A DNA stretch of 42,205 nucleotides, taken from assembly GCA_030605795.1 (NCBI GenBank), contig JAUWHR010000025.1, forward strand, positions 1-42,205. The letters run 5' to 3'. The position numbers were made by a program, and so were the translations under genes. The notes under the pieces are model-generated. The model was not told the DNA's origin, ran no database searches, and saw nothing but the letters and a program-made list of their open reading frames with translations. Origin of the DNA: Anaerolineae bacterium. GTDB lineage: Bacteria; Chloroflexota; Anaerolineae; Anaerolineales; E44-bin32. Of the stretch, positions 41,815-42,205 are shown piece after piece. Within the stretch, counting starts at the first letter, position 1; each line of letters begins with the position of its first letter.

Positions 41815-42205
41815 TTATCCTTCGCGGGTGAAGATAGTCTGGATTGGGTAAGGGATTTCGATATTTTCGCGTTTGAATGCGTCCTTGATAACCTTCACGC
41901 CGGTGTCCTTTGCGGTTCCAAGGCCCGTGGTTTCTGTGTCTACCCAATAGTAAGCCGAGAACTCGATGGCTGAGTCACCGAAAGTTGAGAAGATCACCGA
42001 GGGCGCTGGATCCTGCAGCAACCCGGGCACCTCTTTCAACGCCTCCAATGCCACACGCGTCACCCGATCTAGATCGGAATTATAGGCTACGCCGACGGTG
42101 ATATCCACCCTGCGCTGTGTCGCTTTGCTGAAGTTGACGATCGGGCTGACGAAAACGTCGCCGTTAGGGATAAGCACATGACGTCCATCCCAGGTCAGCA
42201 GATCG
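41815..42205 (-). CDS. MscS-family mechanosensitive channel, C-terminal part (partial)
   Basis: The frame is open to the right edge of the window, so at least 130 residues of the C-terminus are present. It contains the MscS beta domain (TWDGRHVLIPNGDVFVSPIVNFSKA) and the mixed alpha/beta C-terminal domain (RRVDITVGVAYNSDLDRVTRVALEALKEV, then IPYPIQTIFTREG, the usual end). The pore helices lie outside. It is a cytoplasmic vestibule piece of a small-conductance osmotic safety valve. The gene converges on the opp operon. Confidence 0.88.
   Translation of the reverse strand, partial: DLLTWDGRHVLIPNGDVFVSPIVNFSKATQRRVDITVGVAYNSDLDRVTRVALEALKEVPGLLQDPAPSVIFSTFGDSAIEFSAYYWVDTETTGLGTAKDTGVKVIKDAFKRENIEIPYPIQTIFTREG

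Overview
The window looks like a chromosomal segment from an uncultured member of the Chloroflexota (Anaerolineae-like). That placement is inference: it rests on recognising several protein families and palindromic repeat types I associate with that phylum, such as TAGGGGC...GCCCCTA hairpins, small RHH/PPEF-type charged proteins and Cys-containing lipoproteins. There is no rRNA or ribosomal protein marker. GTG and TTG starts with good Shine-Dalgarno sites are common, and several starts below were moved from the first ATG for that reason.

Layout. (1) 1-4880: a minus-strand ABC exporter cluster, read from 4880 down. It holds a degenerate ABC ATPase fused to a LytTR DNA-binding domain, a small membrane protein, a canonical ATPase and two related ABC-2 permeases. 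(2) 5017-8946: a lipoprotein aldose dehydrogenase facing a 3'(2'),5'-bisphosphate nucleotidase and an overlapping GT-C-type membrane glycosyltransferase. (3) 9020-12822: a visibly more A/T-rich pair, a beta-phosphoglucomutase/GH65 phosphorylase fusion overlapping a P-loop kinase, which together look like an intracellular alpha-glucobiose catabolic module. (4) 12981-17552: a P-type calcium-type ATPase and an ABC1/UbiB-type kinase. (5) 17561-19169: a toxin-antitoxin-like locus with an intact HTH plus M78 protease gene under a clear operator, and a PIN gene destroyed by a frameshift and a stop codon. (6) 19347-24067: nitrilase-family amidase, MgtC/DUF4010 membrane protein, a small charged protein, thiolase and a lipoprotein. 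(7) 24100-29362: a decayed PIG-V-like mannosyltransferase, an MFS transporter, membrane proteins with a winged-helix regulator, and a stump of a spermidine-synthase-like membrane protein. (8) 29430-33424: DnaK, branched-chain aminotransferase and a PH-domain-like membrane protein. (9) 33425-33651: a cluster of DnaA-box sequences next to a long inverted repeat. (10) 33652-42205: an MFS sugar-type transporter, a divergent oligopeptide ABC system (oppF and oppD on minus; binding protein, oppB and oppC on plus), and the C-terminal end of a MscS channel.

Most notable: the oligopeptide-binding protein (37880-39538) has its family motifs in circularly permuted order. The LytTR-fused ATPase has lost Walker A and Walker B residues and may be a pseudo-ATPase transcription factor. 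The intergenic region at 33436-33624 resembles a DnaA-binding locus, possibly a replication origin. At least three genes are decaying (PIN, PIG-V, spermidine-synthase-like), and several families of palindromic repeats sit in the spacers.
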